Counted from the stretch's first letter, positions 1 to 12,800 are shown. The stretch: DNA of 64,000 bases from Chrysomallon squamiferum (GCA_012295275.1 CM022665.1:44021152-44085151), one strand, 5' to 3'. Translations and numbers: made by a program. Notes: generated from the sequence alone by a model not told the origin.

Positions 1-380
1 AGTAGAAGCTGATGATCTTTTTCTCACCGTTAATTAATAATTTAAGGATAATGATATATACTCTTTTTTTCTTTCTCACCGTTAATTAATCATTCAATAA
101 ATATATATATATATATATTCTTTTTTTTTCTATAATTTTCCTTCTTTTCTTTCTTTTTAGATTTTTTTCCTTAAATTTTTTTAAATTTTATTATTTTTAT
201 TATTTTATTTTTTTATTATTATGTATTTAAAAGTTACAACTAATATATCTGAGGCAACGTATTAAAAATGATAAAAAAAAAAAAAAAAAAAAAAAAAAAC
301 GAGGGTTAATAAAAGAAGAAAAAAAAAAAAAAAAAAAAATGAGAAAAGATTATAGAAAAGCTTACGGTATTGATTACCAA
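1..380. other. AT-rich intergenic sequence with homopolymers
   Basis: No gene is visible. The stretch holds a (TA)n tract near 100-118, T-rich sequence to about 235, and two long A runs near 272-299 and 320-339. The A runs are not preceded by a polyadenylation signal in a coding context, so they read as simple repeats rather than processed-transcript tails. Confidence 0.7.
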
Positions 381-399
381 AACGAGGACATTTATTGCC

Positions 400-480
400 T
401 TGTAGTAAGTTCATCGCGATATCTCGCGAACCGCCAAGTCGAGCAGCGAACGGTTAAAGGGTGTTAATTTAAAGGGAAAA
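400..480. promoter_or_regulatory. CpG-rich island with near-palindromic TCGCGA pair
   Basis: After very AT-rich flanks, CpG density rises sharply. Positions 414-429 read TCGCGATATCTCGCGA, two NruI-type palindromes around TATC. The right half overlaps the TCTCGCGA core known from CpG-island promoters in animals (BANP/Kaiso-type motif). It lies 50-70 bp upstream of a short ATGGCG open frame at 482. Promoter function is inferred only. Confidence 0.3.
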
Positions 481-481
481 A

Positions 482-592
482 ATGGCGTCAATCAATATGT
501 TGTCGTTCACCACTTCATTCCGACTGCTCGGGTCGCCGCTGCGCCTCATCAGAACGTTTGAACAAAAGACTCTGATTAAGTCGTTCTTCTGA
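482..592 (+). CDS. short open frame, 36 codons, hypothetical
   Basis: ATGGCGTCA at 482 opens a 36-residue frame ending at TGA 590-592. It begins MASINMLSFT and is rich in Ser, Leu, Phe and Arg with almost no acidic residues, the style of a mitochondrial targeting peptide. The frame has balanced codons and sits in the local CpG-rich island, unlike the microsatellite frames elsewhere. A T-tract ending in AG (about 661-682) and an AATAAA at 715 follow downstream, so a small two-exon transcript is conceivable. I do not recognise it, and a chance frame remains possible. Confidence 0.25.
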   Translation: MASINMLSFTTSFRLLGSPLRLIRTFEQKTLIKSFF

Positions 593-1043
593 TTAGATAT
601 GGCGGAGCATGCAGCGAGATTTCTTGCTTAAAATTAATGACTCTTTTTTCTTTTCTTCTTTTTTTTTTTTTTTTTTTTTTAGCTGTCTGCTGCACATTAA
701 GTGTTTGTGCTGATCAATAAAAATTTAAATTGTTATTACTTCATAAGTTTTCTGGGGTTGTTGTTGTTTTTTTGCTAGCGTCAACCACATTGTGTGTGTG
801 TGACTTTTGTGGGTTTTACTTTTTAATTGTTTTTGATCCGGTTTTTAACCCACACCGGTCCTCGCCCGCCCTTCCCGTTCTCCCCCTTTTCCCCTTTCAT
901 CTCATTTCTGCTGTTCGCCTCGCTTGTGTATTCGGCTCGTTATTATTTCTGATTAAATGAAAATTAAATTTTCAAAAGAACAGCAGTCCCGCACAAAATA
1001 ACATAATTACCGACTATTGGAAGATTTTAATTTTTTAATTTTT

Positions 1044-1083
<40 letters not shown>

Positions 1084-1370
1084 CCATATTCTCTAAAATG
1101 AAGGCAGCATGTTGTGCACGTGCAGTTTTGCGCGTTTTATTTATTGTGATAATTCACTGGACCATTGCGCTATCGTTTTTTAAAAAAAAAAAAAAAAAAT
1201 GTAATTGAATATTTTGAAAACACAGACGCTTCAGAAAAGCGTTTATTTTACAATTGCACGCGCTGCAGTCATTGTTTTTTTTTTTTTTTTTTCATCATTT
1301 AGGTGCTGACTGAGAAATTACGAGATCGGGTTGATTGCGTCATCTCATTACATTTTAATATCAGTTATTA
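593..1370. other. intergenic, T-tracts and weak unique sequence
   Basis: Contains long T runs near 658-680, 1047-1080 and 1275-1292, an A run near 1182-1199, and ordinary sequence between them. ATGGCGGAG at 600 opens only 10 codons. I see no supportable gene. Confidence 0.6.
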
Positions 1371-2536
1371 TTTAGTGACAACCGTATTGTTTTTTTGGTT
1401 TTTTTTGTTTTGTATTTTTTATAGAGGTGAAACCCGAAACCGCCATTACAAAGATCAGTGGGATATTTGAGAAAGGAAATCCGCTGCTTGCTTTCCAAAG
1501 CATTTGCAGAAAAAAACAAAAAAAAAAAAAAATTAAAATTAAAAAAATTAAAAAAGTATTTTCTATACAGCGTTCTGTTGTTGGGATTGGTAGCTCATTC
1601 GGTAAAATCGAGAAGAATCGATCCAGGTTGCCTCGACGTATCAAGCTGTCACCGTTTACACGGATTTGAAAAAAAAATTGTGATAAAAATTAATATTAAT
1701 TTGTAATGCAAACATTTGTTTTTTTTATTATTATTTATATATTTTTTCAACAACGTTTATATTGTTTTCTGTAACTTTAATGTGAAAACGTACTGTAATT
1801 TAATAATGAAAATAATGTTATCGTTTACTTTAGTTTATTTATTTATTTATTTATTTATTTATTTTTGTTGTTTTCAATAAAATTAAAGTAGTTTTATAAT
1901 GATTATTTAAAAAAAAAGAATTGTCTTCGTTTTGCACACAAAGAAACGTTTAACAACAACAACAACAACAACAATAATAATAATAATAATAACAATAACA
2001 ATAACAACAACAACAGTAACATCAACTTCAGCAACAACAATAATAATTATAATTATGATGATAATGACGATGATGATGATGGTGGTAATATAGTTTTTTT
2101 TAAATTAAGATTTACTCTTATTTATATATTTCTACGTCAGAACAACACACATACATAATATATACAATAACTAAACAGTGAACGGGACTGTTCCCCCCTA
2201 TTTTTATACATAAAACTTTTTAATAACAAAAGATTAGTTTTAAGCATTTCTAACTTTGAACCGAGATATTAAAAATACATCTGAGGTATTTTCTGCCTAC
2301 CAGCAAATGCACGTTTTATATATTTTTAATTTATTTCAGCAGGATATATTTAAGAAAGCAAATAGCTGAAAGCCACTCAGTGGTATGATCTCTATCAGGT
2401 CTTTTTTTTCTTTGATCAGAGATATTAGAGATCATTTCCACGCTATTTGAGCTTCAGGTTGTATGATAAGATGTATTATATCCTAAAGGCTACGACGAGA
2501 TTATTATTAATAAATAGTTATTAAATTACGTAATAA
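1371..2536. other. intergenic, AT-rich with (TTTA)n and (AAC/AAT)n
   Basis: Holds (ATTT)n near 1834-1864 and a decaying AAC/AAT trinucleotide tract near 1955-2080 that ends in GAT/GGT triplets. Short open frames around 1372-1706 are on both strands and made of K/I/N or F/L, the pattern of AT-rich noise. No gene is called. Confidence 0.65.
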
Positions 2537-2587
<51 letters not shown>

Positions 2588-2660
2588 CGTATGTATGTAT
2601 GTTTAGTATGCTTATATGTATGTATGCATGTATGTATGTATATATGTATGTACCATTAAT
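2537..2660. repeat. (GT)n then (ATGT)n microsatellite
   Basis: About 20 GT dinucleotides (2538-2578) run directly into TA and then ATGT tetranucleotides to about 2653. The change of unit along one tract suggests stepwise decay and re-expansion. Confidence 0.95.
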
Positions 2661-3420
2661 TAATATCTTAATTAATATTTATTTATATAAATTTTATTTA
2701 TTATCATTATTGTTGTTGGTGTTGATTATTGTGATTATTTATTATTTATTTATTATCCTCATCATCGTTATTATTTATTTATTTAGTGGTGGTAGTATTA
2801 GCAGTAGTAGTAGTAGTAGTGGACTTTCATTATTTATGTATTTAAATGAAACACTGTAAATGTCGCTTTCCCAATTGTTTTGTGTTTGCTTGTGTAAGAG
2901 AGACAAACATATAGACAGAGAGAAACACAAAATAAAAAAAAATTTCCCTCCACTAAATTCCTCCGTACAATGTTTTCACTTTCGTCAGCTTATGAAAATC
3001 GACTGGTATTTAGCATAACTGGCATAAATTATCTGATACGCGGCTAATCTACCGATCACTCACAGCACATTACGTTCCGTTACACAGCCGCTTGTAAACC
3101 ACCAGCCGAGAAGCCAGTCAAGTGGCGGGAATCTTCCGAGCAGACGACTGAGAGTAAAACAAAATTCCGACAAGGTGCAAAGAGCCGAGATCCCAGCAGA
3201 ACGCCGACAATGACATGCCCGGTGAATGTTTCGCCTGCCAGGGCGGTTTACAAGGACTAACGAGCGCGTAAGTTGAACGGAATACCGCGAAATACCGCAA
3301 ATAACTACAACAATGGCCACCAAAGACCGGAGAATGAAACGTTGGCAAAAACCCCAAAACTCGTGGTTGGAATAGTAGAAAGATTATTTTATCTTTCTTT
3401 TTAAAAAAAAACACAAAAAA
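2661..3420. other. intergenic; ATT and AGT triplets then unique CpG-richer sequence
   Basis: ATT-type triplets run to about 2780 and AGT triplets to 2821. From about 3040 to 3350 the sequence is non-repetitive and CpG-containing. Minus-strand frames of 87 and 103 codons overlap each other in different frames here; neither has a recognisable domain or splice context, so no gene is called. Confidence 0.55.
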
Positions 3421-4150
<730 letters not shown>

Positions 4151-4344
4151 TCCTCCCATCAGACGACATTACCACATAAAAGCACGCAGGAAATACTTCA
4201 CTAAGAACTCACGTCTTTTTTAATTACTCATAGTATCCGTGGTTTATTTCCTATTAATGGTTGTTTTTTTCTCTCTGTTTTCCGATGATCGGCGGTTTGC
4301 CAAGAGGAATCATTACAAGCGCTCCTCAAACGTCTTTCACCAGT

Positions 4345-5925
4345 TCTGCAATGTTCGTCTGCAAGAGTCGCTTAACAAGGAAAATTGTGTGCAAACGTCG
4401 CTTATACCTTTAATAAAGAAAATCGTCTGCAAATGTCGCTTATACTTTAAATAGAGAAAATCGTCTGAAAAAAACAACAGTTATTTTTTAATAGAGAAAA
4501 ATGGTCTGCAATGTGGTTTACACATTAAAAAGAGAAAATCGTCGGCAAACGTCGCTTACACTTTAAATAGAGAAAGTCATCCTCAAACGTCGCTTACTTT
4601 TAATAGAAAAAATCGTCTGCAAACGTCGCTTACACTTTAAATAGAGAAAATCGTCAGCGAACGTCGCTTACACTTTAAATAGAAAAAATCGTCTGCAAAC
4701 GTCGCTTACACTTTAAATAGAGAAGATCGTCTGAAAACGTCGCTTACACTTTAAATAGAGAAAAATCGTCTGCAAACGTCGCTTACACTTTAAATAGAGA
4801 AAATCGTCAGCAAACGTCGCTTACACTTTAAATAGAGAAAATAGTCTGAAAAAACATTTATTTTTTAATAGAGAAAAATCGTCTGCAATGTGGTTTACAC
4901 ATTAAATAGAGAAAATCGTCGACAAACGTCGCTTAGACTTTAAATAGAGAAAGTCATCCTCAAACGTCGCTTACTTTTAATAGAGAAAATCGTCTGAAAA
5001 AGCAACATTTACTTTTTAAAAAAGAAAATCGTCATGAAACGTCATTTACCCTTTAAATAGAGAAAATCGTCTGAAAAAGTCGCTTATACTTTAAATAGCG
5101 AAACATCGTCGGCAAACGTCGCTTACACATTAAATAGAGAAAAATCGTCGGCAAACGTCGCTTACACATTAAAAAGAAAATATCGTCTGAAAACGTCGCT
5201 TACACTTTAAATAGAGAAAATCGTCGGCAAACGTCGCTTACACTTTAAATAGAGAAAATCGTCGGCAAACGTCGCTTAAACTTTAAATTGCAAAAGCAAC
5301 ATTTACTTTTTAATAAAGAAAATCGTTATGAAGCCATGCTTAAACTTTAAATAGAAAATCGTCTGCAAACGTCGCTTACACTTTAAATAGAGAAAATCGT
5401 CTGCAAACGTCGCTTACACTTTAAATAGAGAAAATCGTCGGCAAACGTCGCTTACACTTTAAAAAGAAAATATCGTCTGAAAACGTCGCTTACACTTTAA
5501 ATAGAGAAAATCGTCGGCAAAAGCAACATTTACTTTTTAATAAAGAAAATCGTTATGAAGCCATGCTTAAACTTTAAATAGAGAAACTCGACTGCAAACG
5601 TCGCTTAAACTTTAAATAGAGAAAATCGTCTACAAACGTCGCTTAAACTTTAAATAGAGAAAAATCGTCGGCAAACGTCGCTTACACATTAAAAAGAAAA
5701 TATCGTCTGAAAACGTCGCTTACACTTTAAATAGAGAAAATCGTCGGCAAAAGCAACATTTACTTTTTAATAAAGAAAAATGAAGCCATGTTAAACTTTA
5801 AATAGAGAAAACAAACGTCGCTTAAACTTTTAGAGAAAATCGTCTACAAACGTCGCTTAAACTTTAAATAGAGAAAAATCGTCTGCAAACGTCGCTTAAA
5901 CTTTAAATAGAGAAAGTCGTCAGCG
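4345..5925. repeat. 38-bp minisatellite with higher-order structure
   Basis: About 40 copies of a unit near 38 bp with core AACGTCGCTTACACTTTAAA followed by TAGAGAAAATCGTC. The left end from about 4320 is more degenerate. A variant segment starting AAGCAACATTTACTTTTTAA recurs at 5000, 5294, 5521 and 5751, giving a higher-order period of about 227-230 bp in the last three. A second variant (GTCTGCAATGTGGTTTACAC) recurs at 4504 and 4881. The unit is not a multiple of three, and no open frame runs through the array. Confidence 0.95.
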
Positions 5926-5929
5926 CTAA

Positions 5930-6235
5930 TAACGCTTTTCTTCCTCGGGTTATAATTCCATCCAGGTCGTTAACGACGCAAGCAAGCGAACGTTCACTTT
6001 ACAGTTCGATTGTCAAACGCGGTATTGATCCGTTCGTCCGTACCTCGTTTAGTCTGTAATGGGTGTTATGTGGCCGTCATTATTGTTCTGTGTCGTAGAG
6101 ATAACGAAAATAGCCGAATGTTCGTTTTCACGTGCTGTTGAGTGTTTACTCGCGTGTTAGTCGGTGTTGTTCGTTTATGTTGGTTTTTGTGAGTTGTGTT
6201 TCTCTTGCGAATCCTGCTCCGTTTTAGAAAAAGGG
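5930..6235. other. unique CpG-richer intergenic island
   Basis: Non-repetitive sequence between the 38-bp array and a (GA)n tract. CpG is frequent (for example around 5960-6060). No frame longer than about 40 codons escapes the repeat, and no family is recognised. Confidence 0.5.
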
Positions 6236-6245
6236 GGGGGGAGAG

Positions 6246-6325
<80 letters not shown>
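6236..6325. repeat. (GA)n microsatellite
   Basis: A G run followed by about 38 GA units. Arg-Glu and Leu-Ser frames across it are artefacts of the dinucleotide. Confidence 0.97.
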
Positions 6326-6329
<4 letters not shown>

Positions 6330-6384
6330 TATTCAGAATAATTGGGGTTAAACACAGTATGCCATAATAGATATAAAAAATAAT

Positions 6385-6387
6385 AGA

Positions 6388-6423
<36 letters not shown>

Positions 6424-6500
6424 CATATATAATTAATATAAATAAATATAAAATAAAATAAAATAAATAAATACATTTTTTTTTTTTTTTTTTAATCAAA
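6385..6500. repeat. (ATAC)n, (AAATA)n and poly-T
   Basis: ATAC tetranucleotides at about 6388-6416, then TA, AAATA-type units and a T run near 6476-6494. Confidence 0.9.
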
Positions 6501-7085
6501 ATAATCAGAAATTACATTTTTCTCCTGTTTAAGTCATACAATTGATTTACAAAGTTCATGGTGTGTGTTGTCTTGTCTACAAAAAAGATACGTTTATAAA
6601 TTATTTGCTTTTAACTGATATTCCTGAACCATAAAGTAAAATCAGCGGATTTTATATCTTATATTCTCGTTATAAAATATCCTTATGTTTGACACCCAGT
6701 ATTATATGTCACAGTAACAAATACACACACACACACACACACACACATACACATAACTCAAACACACACATATAAAAAAACACACAGACCCACAGACACA
6801 CAAATTCACACAAACATTTTACACACACACACACACACACTTACACACACACACACACTTCGATAATAATAAATATGAAACACCTTTCGTCGTTAAATTA
6901 GTCAATGCACATAAATTTTAAATAAATAACTGACAGATATCGATATTTAATTTGTACGGGGACAACCCCCCCCCCCCGCCTGTGTATATCTGGAAAACGA
7001 TCCCGACGGCTACGTGCCTGACAGCTGTTTCGAGCTGTGGATGCCGTGTCAGCAGTTTCTGCTGGCGGACACAAAGACTGCGACA
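6501..7085. other. intergenic, (CA)n and C-run
   Basis: AT-rich unique sequence, then interrupted CA tracts at about 6721-6860 and a C homopolymer at 6966-6977. The last part (7000-7085) is GC-richer and grades into the following 110-bp array. Confidence 0.6.
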
Positions 7086-7089
7086 CTTG

Positions 7090-8060
7090 TGATAGCTGTG
7101 TGCTAGAATCTACATCTGTTTTCGTTTGTGAAATGATTTACACGTGCTTTTTTTTTTTTTTTTTTTTTTTGAGGTTTTTTTTTGACTGTAAAAATCCTCT
7201 TTCTCTGTATGCAGAGCTTTGTCTTTTGTCTCAGCCAGATAGATATTTAAAAAAATTTTTTATTAATTTTGTAAAATGATTTAACTGTAAAAATCTTCTT
7301 TTTCTGTATGTCGAGCTTTGTGTTTTGTTAAGTATCATTCCAGCCAGATAGACACCTTTTTTTTTTTTTTTTTTATTTATTAATTTTGTGAAATGATTTG
7401 ACTGTAAAAATCCTCTTTCTCTGTATGTAGAGCTTTTTCTTTTGTTAAGTATCATCCCAGCGAGATAAATATGTTTTCATTAATTTTGTAAAATGATTTG
7501 CACGATTTTGTTTTTTCAATAAACAATAATAATTGTTAATTCCTTCGTTTTTTTTTTTTTTTTTTTTTGTAGATGTTTCTCTTTTTAATTAACCATCATA
7601 CCAACCAGATAGATCTGTTTTCGTTTTTAACATGTAACTGTAAAAAAAAACCACTTTCTTTTTTCGTAGATCTTTGTGTTTTATTAACCGTTATCTCAGC
7701 TACATAAATCTGTTTTCACTTGTAAAATGATTTACACGTGTTTTAACTGTATAATCAGTCCAACGTTCCTCTTTCTTCTATCAGTAGATTTTTCTCTTTT
7801 ACGAACCATCATCCGAGACTGTATATTCGTTTTCATTTGTAAAATGATTTGCTGTTGTTGTTTTTTTGTTAACTGTGAATACTGTCTTTCACTATTTGTA
7901 GAGCTTTCTCATTTATTTACCATCATCCCAACCAAGACAGATCTGATTTCATTTGTGAAATGATTTGAACGTGTTTGGTTTTTTTAACTGTAAAAACTGT
8001 CTTTCTCTGGTTTTTTTTCTCTTTTATTTAAAACCATCCCAACCTGTGTATCCACTGATA
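7090..8060. repeat. degenerate tandem array, unit about 110 bp
   Basis: Eight or so diverged copies in the same orientation. Each copy carries, in order: TGTAAAATGATTTACACGTG, a T-rich tract, AACTGTAAAAATCCTCTTTC, GTAGAGCTTTGTCTTTT, and a CATCCCAGCCAGATAGAT segment. The AACTGTAAA landmark occurs near 7186, 7284, 7400, 7637, 7747, 7869 and 7986. Copies differ by substitutions and T-tract length, so the array is old. Confidence 0.85.
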
Positions 8061-9340
8061 GATAACTCCCACAGTATCTGTGGTTATTTTTATTTTAATT
8101 TCGTGTTGCGGACATTTTTATTTCAGGGTATTCTGTGGTGATGCTTTAGTTCCTTGGGCTTTTCGACATTTGATTTCTCTTAGACAGTTTAATGTTCTGG
8201 TTCTTCTGTTGTTTATATTTCCAGTGCGTCTTTCGAAATGCGCTGCTTGGTATTTCGACATTTTATTTTCAGTGTGACCTTACAGATTTCATTTTCAGTT
8301 TAGATCCTGCAGGATAAATACATTGTAATCTTTCAATATTTACTTGTCATTCGACGGTTAATTTTGTTGACTGTGCCTCGAAAATTGATTTATCATCGAT
8401 TCCTTCGGGGGGATTTTTTTTTAAAGTTGGTTTTTTAAAATATTTTTTTTTTTTTTTATTATTATTCAAAATGTGTCATTTTATATTTCATTTTCGATGT
8501 CTAATCGACATTAACATTCTTTGCTTATTTCAGTTTTTTTTTTTTTTTTTTTTGTCATGCTGTTTTATTGAATTTTCAGAAAACAGCAGTTTCTAATTTT
8601 TTGTGCAAATTCTGCTATTAACAGAAAGCGATGTATCGAAATTAAATTTTAAAAACAAGCCCATCAGAAGACGTTGTGTATTAAAAATCTGCTTGTCTTG
8701 CAGAGACACACACATAGGTCACTGCCTTCAATAATACAAATCCTAACCAACTAAATCAGAAAATCTTATATGGACAAATATGACAGTAGTCCCCAACAAT
8801 ACAGTTGTAAATTACTATCTAGCCAACCCATTTACGACGTAACGGCTCACAAACAGTTAATTCGACAGATTTTAGCTTTCATCTGAAGTGCACGAATCTA
8901 ATCACTCATTAGCTGTTAAGTAACTGGTTTATAAATAATCCGGTCAACTCATCGTATTAACTTACATTCTTAAATCTTAACTGGTTGGTAGGAGTAACCT
9001 TCCATGCAGACACCGCGGCCATTTTTTTTTTATTTTTTTTTTACCGTTCCAACTGGTATCTCTCTACAAGATTACTAAAGGTTATGCTATTTTTCTGGTG
9101 TATTGCGTGATATTTTGCAGGAAGATCGTGTTAATCAACAAGCGTAGGCTGTTTTTTTACTGTAATCTGTGTTGTGTTGTGATGAAACCACGTGAATGAC
9201 ACCAAAGAACCGCCAACAGTAAAATAAGCCGAGATGATGCTGACATGTAATCATTAATGTATTCTTCTGTTGACATAAATAATGCATTAATTTACATCCA
9301 CAGTACAGAAGAGACTGTTTGATCGTATTAATATCTGTTT
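8061..9340. other. unique AT-rich intergenic sequence
   Basis: Mostly non-repetitive with T runs near 8444-8458, 8534-8553 and 9024-9042. A plus-strand frame at 8080-8277 is hydrophobic and unrecognised. I see no splice-linked exons. Confidence 0.55.
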
Positions 9341-9344
9341 TAAT

Positions 9345-9880
9345 GAAGATAAATTTGTTTTAATTATGCATTTGTTTTAATGAACATAAATATTCATGTT
9401 TATTATACCGTTTTAATGAAGATAATATATTATTATATATTTGTTTCAATGATTATAAATATTAATGTGTATTATGCCATGTTTATGAAGATAATATAAT
9501 GTTATATATTTGTTTTAATGAAGATAAATTTTAATGTGGATTGTACCTTTGTTTATGAAGACAATATAATATTATATATGTGTTTTAATGAAGGTGTTCC
9601 TATGTTTATGTATTAATAATATATATTTGTTATAATGAAGATAAATAATACTGTGCATTGTACATTTTTTATGAAGATAATTTAATATTATTAATTTATT
9701 TTAATGAAGATAAATATTAATGTGTATTATACCTTTGTTTATGAAGATGATAATGTAATGTTAAATATATAATAATTTGTTTTAATGAAGATAAATAGTA
9801 TTGTGCATTATACCCTTTTTATGAAGATAATAACAGTAATATAATATATTTGTTTTAATGAAGGTATTGTATATTCCACC
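9345..9880. repeat. AT-rich tandem array, unit about 70 bp
   Basis: About eight copies of TTTGTTTTAATGAAGATAAA followed by TATTAATGTGTATTATACC and TTTATGAAGATAATATAAT. The TTTGTTTTAATGAA landmark occurs near 9371, 9441, 9509, 9579, 9627, 9697, 9777 and 9849. Confidence 0.85.
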
Positions 9881-10540
9881 TTTGTTTGCATATTAATATT
9901 ATACATTACTTTATTTTAATCAAGATATTTTACATTATGAAGATAGTGATAGTTACTGGAGATATATTTTAGAATAACTGGTATTTCTTCTTGAAGATAT
10001 TGTATATAAGCATAATATTTTACATCTGTGCATAAATATATTACATATTAGTATAACAGTACGTACATGAAGATGAATTAACAGAATATTCATATGTGCA
10101 TAAAGATATTATATACTAGTATATCATTATATTGCGTAGTACTACATAATGCATATGGACATAAAGATATTATGAGTATAATAAATTAATATAATGTAGT
10201 TTTTTTTTTTTTTTTTTTAGAAAATACCGCGTTTTAGTATAGTATTATACATACGTGCCTAAAAATATTAGTCGTTAACATAACCTAGTATATTTATTTA
10301 TAAACATATTCTTCATAAATGGAAAACTACGCCTTTGTTAATGGACATGTCTGCATAACATTATATGTTTATTTAAGAAGATGTAATAGTGTGTACTCGT
10401 TAACGGAGATGGTGTCAGTATAACACTATTTGTTTATGAAAATGCTATACACACACAAGTACAGTATCATACACACACACTTACATACGTACACACAGGA
10501 TACTTAACCCAGCTGTTTCCACGGTTAAGCCTATTAAATT
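9881..10540. other. AT-rich, decayed continuation of the 70-bp array
   Basis: Fragments such as GCATAAAGATATTA recur at about 10098 and 10159, consistent with a decayed tandem array. A T run is at 10200-10219, and CA tracts are near 10445-10500. No gene is seen. Confidence 0.5.
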
Positions 10541-10627
10541 AACACTCACTGAACACGTGAAATGCCTGACACGGCTGTTTGGCGTGACCTGTAACAGTTT
10601 ATCAGAAATTCAGCTGTCAGGCGTCTT

Positions 10628-11190
10628 AATACTACTACTACTACTACTACTGCTACTAGGACTGTTACTTCTACTGCTACAACTACTGTTACGACAACTG
10701 CTACTACCACTACTGCTGCTATTGCTGTTACTGCTACTGCTATTATTACTACTACTAGTGATGTTACTGCTACTGCTACAACTACTATTACTACAACTGC
10801 TATTACATCTACTACTACAACTACAACTAACTACTACTACTATACTCTACTACTACTACTACTACTACAACTACTACAACTATACTACTACTACTACTAT
10901 TCATACTACTACTACTGCTGCTACTGCTTACTACTACTACTATTACTACTATTACTACTACAACTACAACTACTGCTACTACTACTACTACTACTACTGC
11001 TACTACTACTACCACTGCTATTACTGCTACTACTACTACTGCTACTACTACGACTGCTATTATTACTACTACTGCTACTGGTACTATTGCTACTACTAAT
11101 ACTACTACTGCTACTGCTACTACTACTACTAGTACTGCTATTGCTACTATTACAACAGCTACTACTAGTTGTACTGCTGCTACTACTACT
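10628..11190. repeat. (ACT)n / (TACTGC) trinucleotide array
   Basis: About 560 bp of ACT triplets with interspersed TGC, ATT and ACA. A 180-codon plus frame and overlapping minus frames are products of a three-base repeat without stops, not a protein. Confidence 0.95.
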
Positions 11191-11670
11191 TTTTTTTTAT
11201 CTTTTAATTATACATGTAGTTTATACATGTTGAATATGGAATAAAGACTTTAAATATTCCCGTAGACCCTGAAGTCTGAAAACTGAGTCTGCTTTAATCA
11301 GTAACAAAGAGAGAAAAAAGAAGAAGATAAAACAACAAAATTTAAACTAGCGAAAAGGAATTGATTAAAGTCGGTATTTCCGAAACCGCTAATTGTTTTA
11401 ATGACATTATGAAATGAACTTTTAACATTTCTACTGGGGAAAAAAAGAAAAAAAAGAAGAGATTGCATGTTTTCATTACTGTAAAATATATATATATAAA
11501 AAAATGCTTCATCAAAGTTTTTGCTGTTCGTATTTCCTGTTAGGTAAAAAACAAGGTGAGCAGTGAAGGTCTTTAAAAAACATTCTGACATTAAAGTTAA
11601 TTTCCTGGTACAAACAAATAAATAAAATATTGTTATAAAATAATGAATATAAAGGTAATTGTAGAGGAAC
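11191..11670. other. AT-rich intergenic sequence
   Basis: Non-repetitive except for an AT tract near 11487-11498. A 124-codon minus frame (11298-11672) is Phe/Leu/Tyr-rich with no recognised motif. Confidence 0.5.
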
Positions 11671-11675
11671 ATAAT

Positions 11676-11940
11676 AGTAGTAGCAGCAGCAGCAGCAGCA
11701 CCACCACCACCACAACCACCACCACCAGTAGTAGCAGTAGTAGTAGTAGTAGCAATAGTAGTAGTAGCAGTAGTAGTAGCAACAGCAGCATAAGTGGTTG
11801 TAGTAGTATTAGCAATATTAATTATAATATTAAGTAATTGTTACATTAATAATGCCAGCAGTGGTAATAAAATAGAGTCTAGTATTGATGATAGTTGTAG
11901 TGGATGTAGCAGTAGCAACAGTAGCAGTAGTAACTAAACA
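11676..11940. repeat. (AGC)n, (ACC)n and (AGT)n array
   Basis: AGC triplets pass into ACC and then AGT triplets, followed by a decayed AGT/AGC tail to about 11936. It produces open poly-Ser, poly-Thr and poly-Leu frames on both strands. Confidence 0.93.
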
Positions 11941-12495
11941 TTTCGTTTTAAAAAAGTCTAAATAAATCATTCATTTTGTTTAATAATAATTTTTTTTTTT
12001 TTTTTTTAAATTCCTTCTTCAGTAAAACGCAAATTATACCATTAGCCAACTTCCTTTTCATTCGTGGCTAAATCATGAATATTTGATTTTTTCAATTAAA
12101 ACGTGTCTCTCAAGATCGATGACGTTCCGAAGCCAACAGCTCAGTTTTTGACCAGTTTTTAATCTGATTTCATGACTCGATCCTCTGACTTAGAAGGAGT
12201 GTAAGGAAATGAAAAAGCCGCCGTCGTCATCATCATCGTCATCATCATCATACACGACGACGGGCAAGGCAAGACTACGCCTCGAGCCACAGCGTGAACT
12301 ATCAGTAATGATGGACTGACTACAACGTCAGGATTGACAAAGCTGAATAAAAGAATAGGGTGAGTGGATGGATGAACGTTTAGTAAAATGTACAATTACA
12401 TGATAAATAGAGGTACATAGACAGACGGTCTGGAAGCATAGCCAGGAACAAACTAAGAGATGGATGCAAAAGATGGTGCGGACAGAAAGACGTAT
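11941..12495. other. intergenic, partly unique
   Basis: T run near 11990-12007, a CAT/CGT triplet patch near 12221-12253, otherwise ordinary sequence. Nothing gene-like is supportable. Confidence 0.55.
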
Positions 12496-12504
12496 ATAAC
12501 AGGA

Positions 12505-12586
12505 CATACAGATAGATAGATAGATAAATAAATAGAAAGAACGATAGGTAGATTGATAGACTGAAAGATTGATAGACTGATAGACT

Positions 12587-12673
<87 letters not shown>

Positions 12674-12800
12674 GGATGGATGGATGGATGGATGGATGGA
12701 TAGATAAATAGATAGACAGACAGACAGACAGACATATAGATGATAGACAGATATACAGATATTTAGTTATACAGACAGATAGATAAAGAGACAAACAGAA
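12505..12800. repeat. (GATA)n with (GATG)n and (GACA)n segments
   Basis: A core of perfect GATA at about 12588-12671 changes to GATG (12672-12700), then to GATA/GACA and decayed units. The Tyr-Leu-Ser-Ile frames on the minus strand follow directly from the tetranucleotide. Confidence 0.96.

Noticed and set aside
272-339. A runs as tails of retroposed transcripts
   Set aside because: No upstream polyadenylation signal with a gene-like body and no target duplication.
4345-5925. CRISPR-like array of regularly spaced repeats
   Set aside because: The whole unit repeats without variable spacers, and the DNA is eukaryotic; it is a minisatellite.
10557-11099. 180-codon frame over the ACT array
   Set aside because: A three-base repeat without stop triplets; poly-Leu/Tyr/Thr products are not credible.
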